A stretch of DNA of 64,000 nucleotides from Streptomyces sp. 840.1. Lineage in GTDB: Bacteria; Actinomycetota; Actinomycetes; Streptomycetales; Streptomycetaceae. A model generated the notes under the pieces. The model ran no database searches, had not been told where the DNA came from, and saw nothing but the letters and a program-made list of their open reading frames with translations. Below, piece by piece: positions 47,626 through 56,048 of the stretch. Location: positions 253,001 through 317,000 of the forward strand of contig NZ_RJUU01000001.1 of the NCBI RefSeq assembly GCF_003751445.1. The letters run 5' to 3'. The number at the start of each line of letters is the position of its first letter. Position 1 is the first letter of the stretch. The translations under genes were made by a program, and so were the position numbers.

Positions 47626-47860
47626 TCAAGTGGCGAGTTGGTGGGCGCCGGCTCGGACGACGGCTGTGATCCGGGTAGTGCCCCAGCGGAGCTTCCGCAG
47701 GAGCCGCCAGGACTTGAGAATGGCCATGGCACATTCACCGAGGCTGCCGATCTTGGCGTGATCGCCGTTATGACGTCGGCGCCATCCGCGCAGGCGCTTG
47801 CTCCGGATCGGGACACGGATCGCGAGGTCAGCACCCTGGAGTTGGTATCAATGCGTCGTG
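47626..47860 (-). mobile_element. C-terminal remnant of an IS transposase (IS5/HARBI-like DDE type)
   Basis: Reading the minus strand from about 47860 to the stop at 47626 gives YQLQGADLAIRVPIRSKR, then HAKIGSLGECAMAILKSWRL and LRKLRWGTTRITAVVRAG, then HQLAT. This matches the end of DDE transposases that finish AILKSWRLLRKLRCSTTRIT in actinobacterial IS elements (from memory). An upstream stop (after codon for His) and the missing catalytic domain show it is a fragment. It probably marks one junction of the island. Confidence 0.65.
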
Positions 47861-47901
47861 CCCTTTCAGCTATTCATCGTGAGCGCGTTCCCATACCAAC
47901 T
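47840..47901. repeat. 9-bp inverted repeat beside the IS remnant
   Basis: AGTTGGTAT (47840-47848) and its exact complement (47893-47901) are separated by 44 bases. It could be a rearranged IS fragment or a hairpin; no function assigned. Confidence 0.4.
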
Positions 47902-48006
47902 GATCTCCACACTGGTCCCGAGCCAGTCGCGCCATGGTCCGCCTGCCCTGGCCGCCGACCGCCAGCGGAAGGGGCTGGACGCACCAGCCTGATGCGTATG
48001 AGTAGG
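47861..48006. other. Non-coding stretch between IS remnant and ATPase stop
   Basis: No open frame with coding character or family similarity on either strand. It belongs to the decayed left part of the island and contains half of the 9-bp inverted repeat. Confidence 0.5.
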
Positions 48007-50646
48007 TTAAGCCTGGCCCTTGCGCGTCATGTTGAGCGCCTTGCGGTACATCTCTGGAACGCGGTAGCGCTCCACCTTTTCTCGCGGGCCGGGCACTTCC
48101 TCCAACAATCCAACGTCGCGGGCAAGCTTGACGAGGTCGGGGGAGGTCTCCTCGAGTTGCTCGGTGGCAAAGGGCGTGGAACCGATCTGGCGCAGTCTGC
48201 GTAGCAGTGGATCGAGCTCGGGGAATTCGTCACGCTGAAGCGCGTCCAGGGCCGATTCGCTGACCTCGTCCAGGGACTCCACCAGTGCGCGGGGACGGAT
48301 GATGGACCGAGAATAAGAATTTCCGGCCTCGAAGCCCCGCTCCAATCCGACTGCGGCTGTCATCATCTGGGCAAGCGCCCGGGGGGCATGGTCGCCGTTA
48401 GCGTCGGCGAGCCGTGACCAAACCCAGTTGTCGGTGTAGGCCGTGCGCCCGCCGGACACCCGCTCGCTCGCCAGGATCACCCAGGCATTGCGCACGAACT
48501 CCTCTGGCCAGTACTCGACCGGAGTCTTCTCCAACCTGAAGTCGGGCTTGTTCAGGCGTGCGGTAACCAACTGCCTGAACGGCTGGGACCGCCACGCCTG
48601 CTTGATCACGATGCGGAGGTAGTCCGTCTTGTTGGACCAACTCAAACGTGCCGAACGAGCACTCAGATGCGACTTGTTGGGCACCTTTGACTCACGCCAG
48701 ATGTCCTCGCGCAACAGAATCTTGAAGTGCAGCTTGCGCAGCTGCGGCCCAAGCGAACCCACCGCTGTGAGTAGACCGGCCACCCCGTCGTTGCGGCGCC
48801 TGCGATCGTTGTCGCTGTTGCCGAAGCCGGTATCCAGGGCATCGAACAGCAGCACGTGGTCCCCGTCGAGACTACGGTCGATTTCCTGAAGCCATTCGCC
48901 GACCAGCAAAGGCGCTTGCGAGTCCGACAACAGGGCCCTTACGTCGTTGAGCAGGTCTGTCTTGAGATAGTCGCCACCTGCCGCGGGGACGCCGATGGGC
49001 GCCGACGCCCAGTTGGGCTGCGGCACGTTGGACAGGTATTGACGGATAGCGAGGCCGACAAGCACCGGCCACGCCTGACGCCACTCCAACCCCCGCTCCC
49101 GCAGGTCCGCCTCGAGCGTCCCATACACGTCCGCGTCCGGCGTCCAGCTCCGATGAGTGTCGAGTCCTGGCGGGCCGGTGACGACAACGGCCGTCGGCGT
49201 CTCGGCGAGCCTGCGGAACACGGCCGTCTTGCCGGTGCCTTTGCGCCCGATCACGACCACGGTGTCCAAGTCGAGCGCACGGCCCACGTCGGCGGTGCTC
49301 AGGAAGGTGCCGTTCAGTTCTTCCAGATCCTGATTTTCGGCTGTCTCTCCGGCAAATTGCAGCGAAGTCAGCACTTCCGCTTTGCTCGGTTCCGGGACCT
49401 CATGCTCACGCTCTCCGAGCGCGTCACGCGGTTCCACAAGCCCGGTGATCCAGTCCGCGACTACGGTGAAGTCTTCCGCACCCTGGACACGCATCACGGA
49501 GTCCGAGACGGCCAGCGTCTCCTGGTAGCCGATGACCTGAGTGATCTCTTCCAGCGCCTCGAAAGCCGGGCCGCCTGCGGTGTTTCGTGCTACGGACAAC
49601 CAATCCTTGATCCACTCCTGGGCGCGCTCCGCATACAGAGCGCGAACCTCAGGGGTGGCTGGCACCGGGGACACCAGGAAGCGAATCTCCGGAGTGCACG
49701 GCTTTCCCTCCACCGAGCGACGGGAATTCGCTGCGAGCAGAGCACGGGTGAGCGCCCGAGTGCCAGCCTTGGCCTGTGGGTGCGGGTAGAAGGCAATCAC
49801 GTTGATGTCGGAGACGTCGAACAGCAGGGGAGCCGCCAACGGACTGATGCCGGTTCGAGAATCGATAAGGACCACGTCCGGCTGCTCAGCGAGGCCAGAC
49901 ACTGCCTCCACCAACAATCGCAGGGGGTTAATTTCGTCTTCCCCGTACCAGGCCGAAGGATCGAGGTGGGAAAGCAGTCGGGCGTACTCCGCGCCGGGGC
50001 ACCCCGCCGGAAGCAGAAACAGGCCAGCATCCTCGGTGACCTGTAGGACGTGTTCGTCCAGCCCGTAGATTTCACCGTTGACCTCAGCCGCTGCCAGCAA
50101 CGGCACCACGCCCATGCCTTCGGTTACACGATCCTCGACATCGAAGAGCGACGCTAGACCGGGGGCTTCCAAGTCCATATCGATGCAAAGCACCTTGAGA
50201 CCCTGCGCCGCAATAATGCGCGCCGCGTGCGCCAGGGCCGTGGATCGGCCGACGCCGCCACGCAGCGAGTAAAACGTCGAGACCACAGGGGACGGGAGCG
50301 TGCCGTAATCCTCGGACGGAAAACGCACTGTGATCTCGTCCGCTCGACCGTTCGCCAACGCCTCGGGCCACAGCGGCAATTCCGCGAGCACAGGCGGGAT
50401 ACCCAGTTCGTCCTTTTCTGCGAACCTCGCCTCATCCGGGGTCAGCAACTCAAAACGGACGACTTCCGCGCCCGGCACCAGGGCCTGGACGCGCTCGCGC
50501 CGAGCCCGCGGCGTCATCCTGGTGAACGCCTCCGAGACCACCGCAACCCGAATGCCAACGAAGGGATCTGCGGTGACCCGCACCTGCTCCCCAAAGGACT
50601 GTCGCAGGATTTCTTCGATACGACTGATTTCGTCCGGCTGTGTCAC
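48007..50646 (-). CDS. Double P-loop ATPase (BolA-like N-terminus, KGGVGR-variant ParA/MinD domain, Sll1717-like ATPase)
   Basis: 879 residues from the GTG at 50644-50646, which overlaps the HEPN stop (GTGA) and has GAGGAGGA eight bases upstream. Residues 1-75 resemble BolA (ISRIEEILRQSFGEQVRV, VVSEAFTRMTPRARRERVQALV, LLTPDEA). Residues 120-400 form a ParA/MinD domain with the deviant Walker A SLRGGVGRST (127-136; Arg replaces both usual Lys), CIDMDLEAPGL (154-164) and VVLIDSRTG (258-266). Residues 455-700 contain a second P-loop GRKGTGKTA (467-475), Walker B HVLLFDALD and the KILLREDIW segment of Sll1717-type ATPases. The C-terminus is helical. I read it as the ATP-dependent sensor or effector of a two-gene defence-like module; the role is inferred. 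Confidence 0.8.
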   Translation of the reverse strand: MTQPDEISRIEEILRQSFGEQVRVTADPFVGIRVAVVSEAFTRMTPRARRERVQALVPGAEVVRFELLTPDEARFAEKDELGIPPVLAELPLWPEALANGRADEITVRFPSEDYGTLPSPVVSTFYSLRGGVGRSTALAHAARIIAAQGLKVLCIDMDLEAPGLASLFDVEDRVTEGMGVVPLLAAAEVNGEIYGLDEHVLQVTEDAGLFLLPAGCPGAEYARLLSHLDPSAWYGEDEINPLRLLVEAVSGLAEQPDVVLIDSRTGISPLAAPLLFDVSDINVIAFYPHPQAKAGTRALTRALLAANSRRSVEGKPCTPEIRFLVSPVPATPEVRALYAERAQEWIKDWLSVARNTAGGPAFEALEEITQVIGYQETLAVSDSVMRVQGAEDFTVVADWITGLVEPRDALGEREHEVPEPSKAEVLTSLQFAGETAENQDLEELNGTFLSTADVGRALDLDTVVVIGRKGTGKTAVFRRLAETPTAVVVTGPPGLDTHRSWTPDADVYGTLEADLRERGLEWRQAWPVLVGLAIRQYLSNVPQPNWASAPIGVPAAGGDYLKTDLLNDVRALLSDSQAPLLVGEWLQEIDRSLDGDHVLLFDALDTGFGNSDNDRRRRNDGVAGLLTAVGSLGPQLRKLHFKILLREDIWRESKVPNKSHLSARSARLSWSNKTDYLRIVIKQAWRSQPFRQLVTARLNKPDFRLEKTPVEYWPEEFVRNAWVILASERVSGGRTAYTDNWVWSRLADANGDHAPRALAQMMTAAVGLERGFEAGNSYSRSIIRPRALVESLDEVSESALDALQRDEFPELDPLLRRLRQIGSTPFATEQLEETSPDLVKLARDVGLLEEVPGPREKVERYRVPEMYRKALNMTRKGQA

Positions 50647-51173
50647 AGCGCGTTCCTCCTCTGAGCTTTCGTACCGTGCACTCCTGGCCGACGCCGCAAC
50701 TGTCTGATGCACCAACTCACGAAGCGATTGGCCGCCACGATCTCGTCCTCGATCTCTACATCCTCTGGCAGCACGAGTTGATAGCGCAGACTGACGTCAC
50801 GATCCGCTAGGAAGCTCCGCACCTCCTGTGGCAGCACCTGCGGGCTGAACCCCGCGTGCTCCAGGATCGCGAGTACGTCGTGCCCGCTGCGGTTCCGTGG
50901 CACGGGGCGGCCCCGAGCGACGCACAGAGCCTTGGCGAAGCACTCAGCAGTGAATCCTAGGTAGTAGACGCAGGCCACGTGACGTCCGGCTCGATGCAAC
51001 TCAGCTGCGTCCGAGCGACGCTCCAGAGCCACGTCCTCCCACTCCTGTGACGTGCGCGGATCTTCGTACAAGCCCGTTGTCCCCCCTGCGGTGCCATCTG
51101 CTGCCACTCTAGGCTTCTTGTGGCCGCCGAGTGCTAACGAGTCCGCGTACGTGAGTGATGCTCGCTGGGTCAC
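50643..51173 (-). CDS. HEPN-like domain protein, partner of the double ATPase
   Basis: Up to 176 residues. The core (about 42-162) has the HEPN arrangement: helix EWEDVALERRSDAAELHRAG, helix YYLGFTAECFAKALCVARG, the segment PRNRSGHDVLAILEHAGF, then DVSLRYQLVLPED and EDEIVAANRFVSWCIRQLR. R93 and H98 are spaced as R-x4-H, the form of HEPN ribonuclease motifs, but in this subgroup the GHD histidine is common even in non-catalytic members. The start is uncertain: GTG 51171-51173 or an internal GTG near codon 23. The stop overlaps the ATPase start by 4 nt, so the pair is one unit. Confidence 0.65.
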   Translation of the reverse strand: MTQRASLTYADSLALGGHKKPRVAADGTAGGTTGLYEDPRTSQEWEDVALERRSDAAELHRAGRHVACVYYLGFTAECFAKALCVARGRPVPRNRSGHDVLAILEHAGFSPQVLPQEVRSFLADRDVSLRYQLVLPEDVEIEDEIVAANRFVSWCIRQLRRRPGVHGTKAQRRNAL

Positions 51174-51509
51174 TCTTCATTTCCCCGCCAGAATTAACGC
51201 CTGGCTTGGACTGAATTGCAGGTGGAAGCGTCAACCCTGCGGCGTGCCGGCCTTCCGAATCTCGGCCATGCGGCCCACACGAATGCTGCCGCTCTCCGTC
51301 TCTGGGCGTCCCGCTGCGGTCGAACCAAACCTCGCGCTTCGCTTGGGACTAGGTGTCTACCTGACCTCCTTCAGACTCGCCGCCGCCCTCTGCTTCTACA
51401 AATGACTCGTCTGTCTCACCACATAGGACACAGTCCTTGCCCCGTTTTACGCACACCTCGTGCTGCCAGTCCGCTGGCGGGGCTAATATGACCCCGGTCG
51501 CATCAGCGG
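51174..51509. other. 336-base region between mnmA stop and the HEPN gene
   Basis: Must contain the promoter of the HEPN-ATPase pair. A minus-strand frame continues from mnmA DNA through WQHEVCVKRGKDCVLCGETD to a stop at 51349, but it has no clear start or homologues I know, so I do not call it a gene. No RNA gene or strong hairpin is seen. Base composition is lower in G+C than mnmA. Confidence 0.5.
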
Positions 51510-52646
51510 TCAGCAGGAAGTGGCCGCGGCCGTCTCGCGGCGCACCGTCGTCGCGATCGTCGCGGAGCCGACCACCCGGGTGCCGTCGTACAGCACGACC
51601 GCCTGGCCGGGCGCCACGCCGCGCACCGGCTCGGTGAACGAGACGTGGAGCGTGCCGTCGGTCAGCTCGGCGCTCACCTCCGTCTCGCCGCCGTGGGCGC
51701 GCAGCTGGGCGGTGTACGTGCCGGGACCGGACGGCGGGGTGCCGCACCAGCGGGGCTTGATCGCGGTCAGGGCGGTCACGTCGAGGGCCTCGACGGGGCC
51801 GACGGTCACCGTGTTGTTCACCGGGGAGATGTCCAGGACGTAGCGCGGCTTGCCGTCGGCCGCGGGGTGGCCGATGCGCAGGCCCTTGCGCTGGCCGATG
51901 GTGAAGCCGAAGGCGCCCTCGTGGGTGCCGAGCTTGGTGCCGGACTCGTCGAGGATGTCGCCCTGCGCCGTGCCGCCGAGGCGGTCGGCCAGGAAGCCCT
52001 GGGTGTCGCCGTCGGCGATGAAGCAGATGTCGTGGCTGTCGGGCTTCTTGGCGACGGCCAGGCCCCGGCGCTCGGCCTCGGCGCGGATCTCGTCCTTGGT
52101 GGTGAGGGTGTCGCCGAGCGGGAACATGGCGTGGGCGAGCTGGCGCTCGTCCAGGACGCCCAGCACATAGCTCTGGTCCTTGGCCATGTCGGAGGCGCGG
52201 TGCAGCTCACGGCTGCCGTCCGAGGCGAGCACGACCGTGGCGTAGTGGCCGGTGCAGACCGCGTCGAAGCCCAGCGCGAGCGCCTTGTCGAGCAGCGCCG
52301 CGAACTTGATCTTCTCGTTGCAGCGGAGGCACGGGTTGGGCGTGCGCCCGGCCTCGTACTCGGCGACGAAGTCCTCCACGACGTCCTCGCGGAAGCGTTC
52401 CGCCAGGTCCCAGACGTAGAAGGGGATGCCGATGACGTCCGCGGCGCGGCGGGCGTCGCGGGAGTCCTCGATCGTGCAACAGCCCCGGGCCCCGGTCCGG
52501 AAGGACTGCGGGTTCGCGGAGAGGGCGAGGTGCACGCCGGTCACGTCGTGGCCCGCCTCGGCGGCGCGGGCCGCGGCGACGGCGGAGTCGACACCGCCCG
52601 ACATGGCGGCGAGGACACGGAGGGGGCGCTGGGAAGTCTGAGTCAT
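51510..52646 (-). CDS. mnmA: tRNA-specific 2-thiouridylase
   Basis: 378 residues. PP-loop ATPase motif [14 protein letters not shown], catalytic cysteines in [14 protein letters not shown] and [14 protein letters not shown] (Cys about 100 residues later), and [23 protein letters not shown] of the C-terminal domains. It thiolates U34 of Lys, Glu and Gln tRNAs using persulfide from the cysteine desulfurase encoded at 53387. The start [15 protein letters not shown] at 52644-52646 is family-typical; the frame open to 52802 is not used because it overlaps the divergent amidase gene. Confidence 0.96.
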   Translation of the reverse strand: MTQTSQRPLRVLAAMSGGVDSAVAAARAAEAGHDVTGVHLALSANPQSFRTGARGCCTIEDSRDARRAADVIGIPFYVWDLAERFREDVVEDFVAEYEAGRTPNPCLRCNEKIKFAALLDKALALGFDAVCTGHYATVVLASDGSRELHRASDMAKDQSYVLGVLDERQLAHAMFPLGDTLTTKDEIRAEAERRGLAVAKKPDSHDICFIADGDTQGFLADRLGGTAQGDILDESGTKLGTHEGAFGFTIGQRKGLRIGHPAADGKPRYVLDISPVNNTVTVGPVEALDVTALTAIKPRWCGTPPSGPGTYTAQLRAHGGETEVSAELTDGTLHVSFTEPVRGVAPGQAVVLYDGTRVVGSATIATTVRRETAAATSC

Positions 52647-52707
52647 AGCTCCACCAGGGTACGGGGCGACGGGAACCGAACGCTCCTGGATATGCGTTGT
52701 CGAACAC

Positions 52708-53370
52708 ATGGGGACCAAGGCCACGAATGGCACCGAGGGCTCGGGCACCGGCATCAGCCGCCGCTCGGTGCTGATCGGTGGCGTCGTCACGGCGGCCGGC
52801 ACGGCGGCGCTCGCCCGCGATCAGCTGAAACGTGCCTGGTGGCGGCTGCCGGGCGTGGAGAAGCCCCGCACGCCGGGCGCGGTGGACTACGCGCGGGCCG
52901 AGTGGACGGCGGCGTCCCCGTCGAACTGGCGGCGGGCGGACCGCCCGGACGACTACGGCGTCGACCGGGTCGTCATCCATGTCACGCAGGGCAGTTTCCA
53001 GAGCGCCGTCAGGGTCTTCCAGGACCCCCGGCACGGGGCCGCGGCGCACTACGTGGTGCGCAAGGACGGCCATGTGACGCAGATGATCCGCGAGCTGGAC
53101 GTGGCCTTCCACGCGGGCAACCGCTCCTACAACGAGCGCAGTGTCGGTATCGAGCACGAGGGCTTCGTGGACCGCCCGCAGGACTTCACGGCGGCGATGT
53201 ACACGTCGTCCGCCCGGCTGACCGCCGCGATATGCGCGCGGTACGGGATACCGGTGGACCGGAAGCACATCATCGGGCACGTGGAGGTGCCGGGCACCGA
53301 TCACACGGACCCCGGGAAGCACTGGGACTGGGACCGCTACCTGAAGCTGGTGCGGGCGGCGCGGCGCTGA
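52708..53370 (+). CDS. Tat-exported N-acetylmuramoyl-L-alanine amidase (Amidase_2/PGRP fold)
   Basis: 220 residues. A twin-arginine signal ([20 protein letters not shown], residues 17-36) is followed by the zinc amidase domain: [20 protein letters not shown] (first His ligand), [27 protein letters not shown], and [20 protein letters not shown] containing the remaining His and Asp/His ligands. It cleaves the MurNAc-L-Ala bond of peptidoglycan outside the membrane, for recycling or remodelling. Nested between mnmA and the cysteine desulfurase in the opposite direction; converges on the latter with a 16-base gap. Confidence 0.92.
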   Translation: MGTKATNGTEGSGTGISRRSVLIGGVVTAAGTAALARDQLKRAWWRLPGVEKPRTPGAVDYARAEWTAASPSNWRRADRPDDYGVDRVVIHVTQGSFQSAVRVFQDPRHGAAAHYVVRKDGHVTQMIRELDVAFHAGNRSYNERSVGIEHEGFVDRPQDFTAAMYTSSARLTAAICARYGIPVDRKHIIGHVEVPGTDHTDPGKHWDWDRYLKLVRAARR

Positions 53371-53386
53371 GGCGCGCCGCCGGCGT

Positions 53387-54556
53387 TCAGCTGAGCCCGG
53401 CCGTCCTGGCCCGTTCCACCGCGGGTCCGATGGCCCGCGCCACCTCGTCGATGTCCTGCTTGGTCGTGGTGTGGCCGAGCGAGAAGCGCAGGGTGCCGCG
53501 TGCCAGGTCCGGGTCGGTGCCGGTGGCGAGCAGCACGTGGCTGGGCTGGGCGATCCCCGCCGTGCAGGCGGAGCCGGTCGAGCACTCGATGCCCTGGGCG
53601 TCCAGCAGCAGGAGGAGTGAGTCGCCCTCGCAGCCGGGGAACGTGAAGTGCGCGTTGGCCGGGAGCCGCCCGCCGGGGGCCGGGTCGCCGCCGAGTACGG
53701 CGTCCGGGACCCGCGCCAGCACGGCCGCCACCAGCTCGTCGCGCAGGCCGCCGATCTCCCGGGCGAAGTCCTCGCGCCCGTCGGCGGCGAGCCGTCCCGC
53801 GACGGCGAACGCCGCGACGCCGGGCACATCGAGGGTGCCGGAGCGCACATGGCGCTCCTGACCACCGCCGTGCAGTACGGGTACGGGGGTGAAGTCGCGG
53901 CCCAGCAGCAGTGCGCCGACCCCGAACGGGCCGCCGATCTTGTGTGCGCTGACGGTCATCGCGGCCAGTCCGGACCGGGCGAAGTCGACCTCCAGCTGGC
54001 CGAAGGCCTGCACCGCGTCGGCGTGCATCGGAACGTCGAACTCACGCGCCACGGAGGCCAGTTCACGGATCGGCATGATGGTGCCGATCTCGTTGTTGGC
54101 CCACATCACGGTGATCATCGCGACGTCGTCGGGGTTACGGACCAGGGCCTCGCGCAGCACGTCCGGGTGGACGCGCCCGTAGCGGTCGACGGGGAGGTAC
54201 TCGACGGTCGCGCCCTCGTGCTCGGCCAGCCAGTCCACGGCGTCGAGCACCGCGTGGTGCTCGACGGGGCTGGCCAGCACCCGGGTACGGCGGGGGTCGG
54301 CGTCGCGGCGGGCCCAGTACAGGCCCTTCACCGCGAGGTTGTCCGCTTCGGTGCCGCCGGAGGTGAGGACCACCTCGCTGGGGCGTGCGCCGAGGGCGTC
54401 GGCGAGGGTCTCTCTGGACTCCTCGACGGTACGGCGGGCCCGGCGCCCGGCGGCGTGCAGGGAGGACGCGTTGCCGGTGACAGCGAGCTGGGCGGTCATC
54501 GCCGCGATCGCTTCCGGAAGCATCGGGGTGGTCGCGGCGTGGTCGAGGTAAGCCAT
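53387..54556 (-). CDS. Cysteine desulfurase (IscS/NifS type)
   Basis: 389 residues, fold-type I PLP enzyme. [20 protein letters not shown] opens the protein; the PLP lysine is in [15 protein letters not shown] and the catalytic cysteine loop is [10 protein letters not shown]. His in [10 protein letters not shown] stacks on PLP. The short Cys loop places it in group I (IscS-like). It supplies persulfide to MnmA, whose gene follows 740 bases further on, and perhaps to Fe-S assembly. ATG at 54554-54556; the 23 upstream codons in frame are not family-like. Confidence 0.95.
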   Translation of the reverse strand: MAYLDHAATTPMLPEAIAAMTAQLAVTGNASSLHAAGRRARRTVEESRETLADALGARPSEVVLTSGGTEADNLAVKGLYWARRDADPRRTRVLASPVEHHAVLDAVDWLAEHEGATVEYLPVDRYGRVHPDVLREALVRNPDDVAMITVMWANNEIGTIMPIRELASVAREFDVPMHADAVQAFGQLEVDFARSGLAAMTVSAHKIGGPFGVGALLLGRDFTPVPVLHGGGQERHVRSGTLDVPGVAAFAVAGRLAADGREDFAREIGGLRDELVAAVLARVPDAVLGGDPAPGGRLPANAHFTFPGCEGDSLLLLLDAQGIECSTGSACTAGIAQPSHVLLATGTDPDLARGTLRFSLGHTTTKQDIDEVARAIGPAVERARTAGLS

Positions 54557-54708
54557 GGTGGGCTCGATTCTACGAGCCTGCGGCGGGGCACAGAGCGGGC
54601 GCATGGCGCCTTCGTACCCGCGCACCGCGAAATCAGTGCCGCATGCACCGCGGAACCGGTGCCGGTTACACCGTGATTCCGGTGCCCGCGCACCGCGATC
54701 GCGCCCGG

Positions 54709-55071
54709 TCAGCCGCCGAAGCTCCAGCCGACGGCGCCGTCCCCGGTGACGAGGAGGGCCAGAACCACCAGGTCCGCGACGCCGAGCGCGAGTCCCAGCA
54801 GGGCGCGGCCGCGACGGGCGGTGGAGCGGGCCAGGGCGATGACCGCCATCACGATGGCCGCCGGGCCCAGCAGGACGTTCATCACCAGCAGTCCGACGAG
54901 GCCGAGGACGAACGAGGCGACCGCGAGGGCGTCGGCCTCCCGCGTCGACCGGCCCCGCGTGGACCGGCCGGAGCGGTCGGCGGCGGAGGCTTCGGTGTGG
55001 GCTTCGGTGTGGGCGTCCGGCCCGGCGCCGTCCGTCGTACCGGAGCGGCGGCCGAGTGTGGTGAGCGTCAT
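54709..55071 (-). CDS. DUF4190-type small membrane protein
   Basis: 120 residues. Residues 1-50 are polar with short repeats ([19 protein letters not shown]), then two to three hydrophobic helices: [33 protein letters not shown] and [18 protein letters not shown], the DUF4190 layout. AAGGAG eight bases before the ATG at 55069-55071 sets the start. Same strand and 62 bases after the 53-residue membrane gene, so probably cotranscribed. Function unknown. Confidence 0.78.
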   Translation of the reverse strand: MTLTTLGRRSGTTDGAGPDAHTEAHTEASAADRSGRSTRGRSTREADALAVASFVLGLVGLLVMNVLLGPAAIVMAVIALARSTARRGRALLGLALGVADLVVLALLVTGDGAVGWSFGG

Positions 55072-55133
55072 GGTGCGGACTCCTTCGGGGTGGATACGGG
55101 CGACTGCGACAGGGCGGCGGGCGGCGGCGTCCG

Positions 55134-55295
55134 TCACCTGGAGCGGCGCTGCGCGCCCAGCCGCTCGCGTACGGCGAAGACCAGCAGCCAGCAGCCGATG
55201 AGGGCGCCGAGGACGAGCGTCAGCGGCAGCGGCAGGTGGGTCACCGCTCCCAGCACGATCCCCAGCAGGAGCAGGGCGACGACGAGGACGATCAT
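55134..55295 (-). CDS. Small membrane protein, 53 residues
   Basis: [20 protein letters not shown], then a second helix [18 protein letters not shown] and a basic C-terminus [11 protein letters not shown], so two transmembrane helices with the tail in the cytoplasm. GGAAAGG six bases before the ATG at 55293-55295 favours this start over a GTG 12 codons upstream. It is the first gene divergent from the FabR-like regulator and may be its target. Function unknown. Confidence 0.7.
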   Translation of the reverse strand: MIVLVVALLLLGIVLGAVTHLPLPLTLVLGALIGCWLLVFAVRERLGAQRRSR

Positions 55296-55329
55296 GGCCG
55301 GCCTTTCCAAGTTGAGAGCACGAGTGTTC

Positions 55330-55390
55330 ACTGACTTGTCAGTCTAGACCCGCACACCACTTCCCCGCCCCGGAGAACAGTTGTTTACTG
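55330..55390. promoter_or_regulatory. Two dyads in the divergent promoter of the FabR-like regulator
   Basis: ACTGAC-TT-GTCAGT at 55330-55343 and CAGT-N5-ACTG at 55378-55390 share the ACTG/CAGT core. They flank the 101-base divergent region between the small membrane protein genes and the TetR-type gene, one near each promoter. Binding by the regulator is inferred. Confidence 0.55.
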
Positions 55391-55396
55391 AATGGC

Positions 55397-56038
55397 ATGA
55401 GTCACACCGCCGGTATCCGCCAGGCCCAGAAACTGAAGACGCGTCAGGCGCTGCTCGACGCCGCCCTCGGGCTGCTGGAGGAGCAGAGCCTGAGCAGCCT
55501 GGGGCTGCGTGAGGTGACCCGCGCGGGCGGTGTCACGCCGACGGCCTTCTACCGGCACTTCGACGGCATCGCCGCGCTCGGGGTGGCCCTCGTCGAGCAG
55601 ACGCTGGGCAGCCTGCACGGAATGATCGGCGCGATCCTGGCCGAGACCGGCGACAGCGAGGTACGGCTGGACCGCAGCGTCGGCCTGATAGCGCGCCACG
55701 TCCGTGAGCAGCCCGCGCACTTCCGGTTCATCGCCCGCGAGCAGCACGGCGGGGTCGGCCCGGTCCGCGAGGCCATCGCGGCCCAGCTGCGGCGGTTCAC
55801 CGAGGAGGTGGCGGCGGCCCTCGCCGGGGAGCCGGAGTCGCGGGGCTGGAGCGAGGAGGACCTGCTGATGCTGGGCGGCCTCTACGTCGACCACATGGTC
55901 ATCACCGCCTCGGCGCTGCTGGACGCGGGTCCGGACGGCGGGCGTGCGGTGGCCGAGGTGGCCCGGCGCCGGCTCCGCCTGGTCACCCTCGGCCGGCTGC
56001 ACTGGCTGGACGGCAGTCCCTCCGCCGCCCGACCCTAG
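55397..56038 (+). CDS. TetR-family regulator, FabR/DesT-like
   Basis: 213 residues. Helix-turn-helix: LGLREVTRAGGVTPTAFYRHFDGIAALGVALVE. The ligand domain contains HFRFIAREQHGGVGPVREAI, very like the segment of E. coli FabR and Pseudomonas DesT that senses acyl-CoA and controls fatty acid desaturation. No desaturase gene is adjacent; the divergent small membrane proteins and the following hydrolase are the nearest candidates. ATG 55397 sits seven bases after the second dyad, so autoregulation is likely. Confidence 0.85.
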   Translation: MSHTAGIRQAQKLKTRQALLDAALGLLEEQSLSSLGLREVTRAGGVTPTAFYRHFDGIAALGVALVEQTLGSLHGMIGAILAETGDSEVRLDRSVGLIARHVREQPAHFRFIAREQHGGVGPVREAIAAQLRRFTEEVAAALAGEPESRGWSEEDLLMLGGLYVDHMVITASALLDAGPDGGRAVAEVARRRLRLVTLGRLHWLDGSPSAARP

Positions 56039-56048
56039 GCCGGCCCGC

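Noticed and set aside
48856..50046. 396-codon plus-strand frame opposite the double ATPase
   Set aside because: It is antisense to a protein with two P-loops and has no recognisable domain.
51290..51330. TTCGAC-containing stem resembling a tRNA T-arm
   Set aside because: No acceptor, D or anticodon stems could be paired around it.
51349..51509. Small minus-strand frame encoding WQHEVCVKRGKDCVLCGETD
   Set aside because: It is continuous with the antisense-like frame of mnmA, has no ribosome binding site or plausible start of its own, and matches no family I know.
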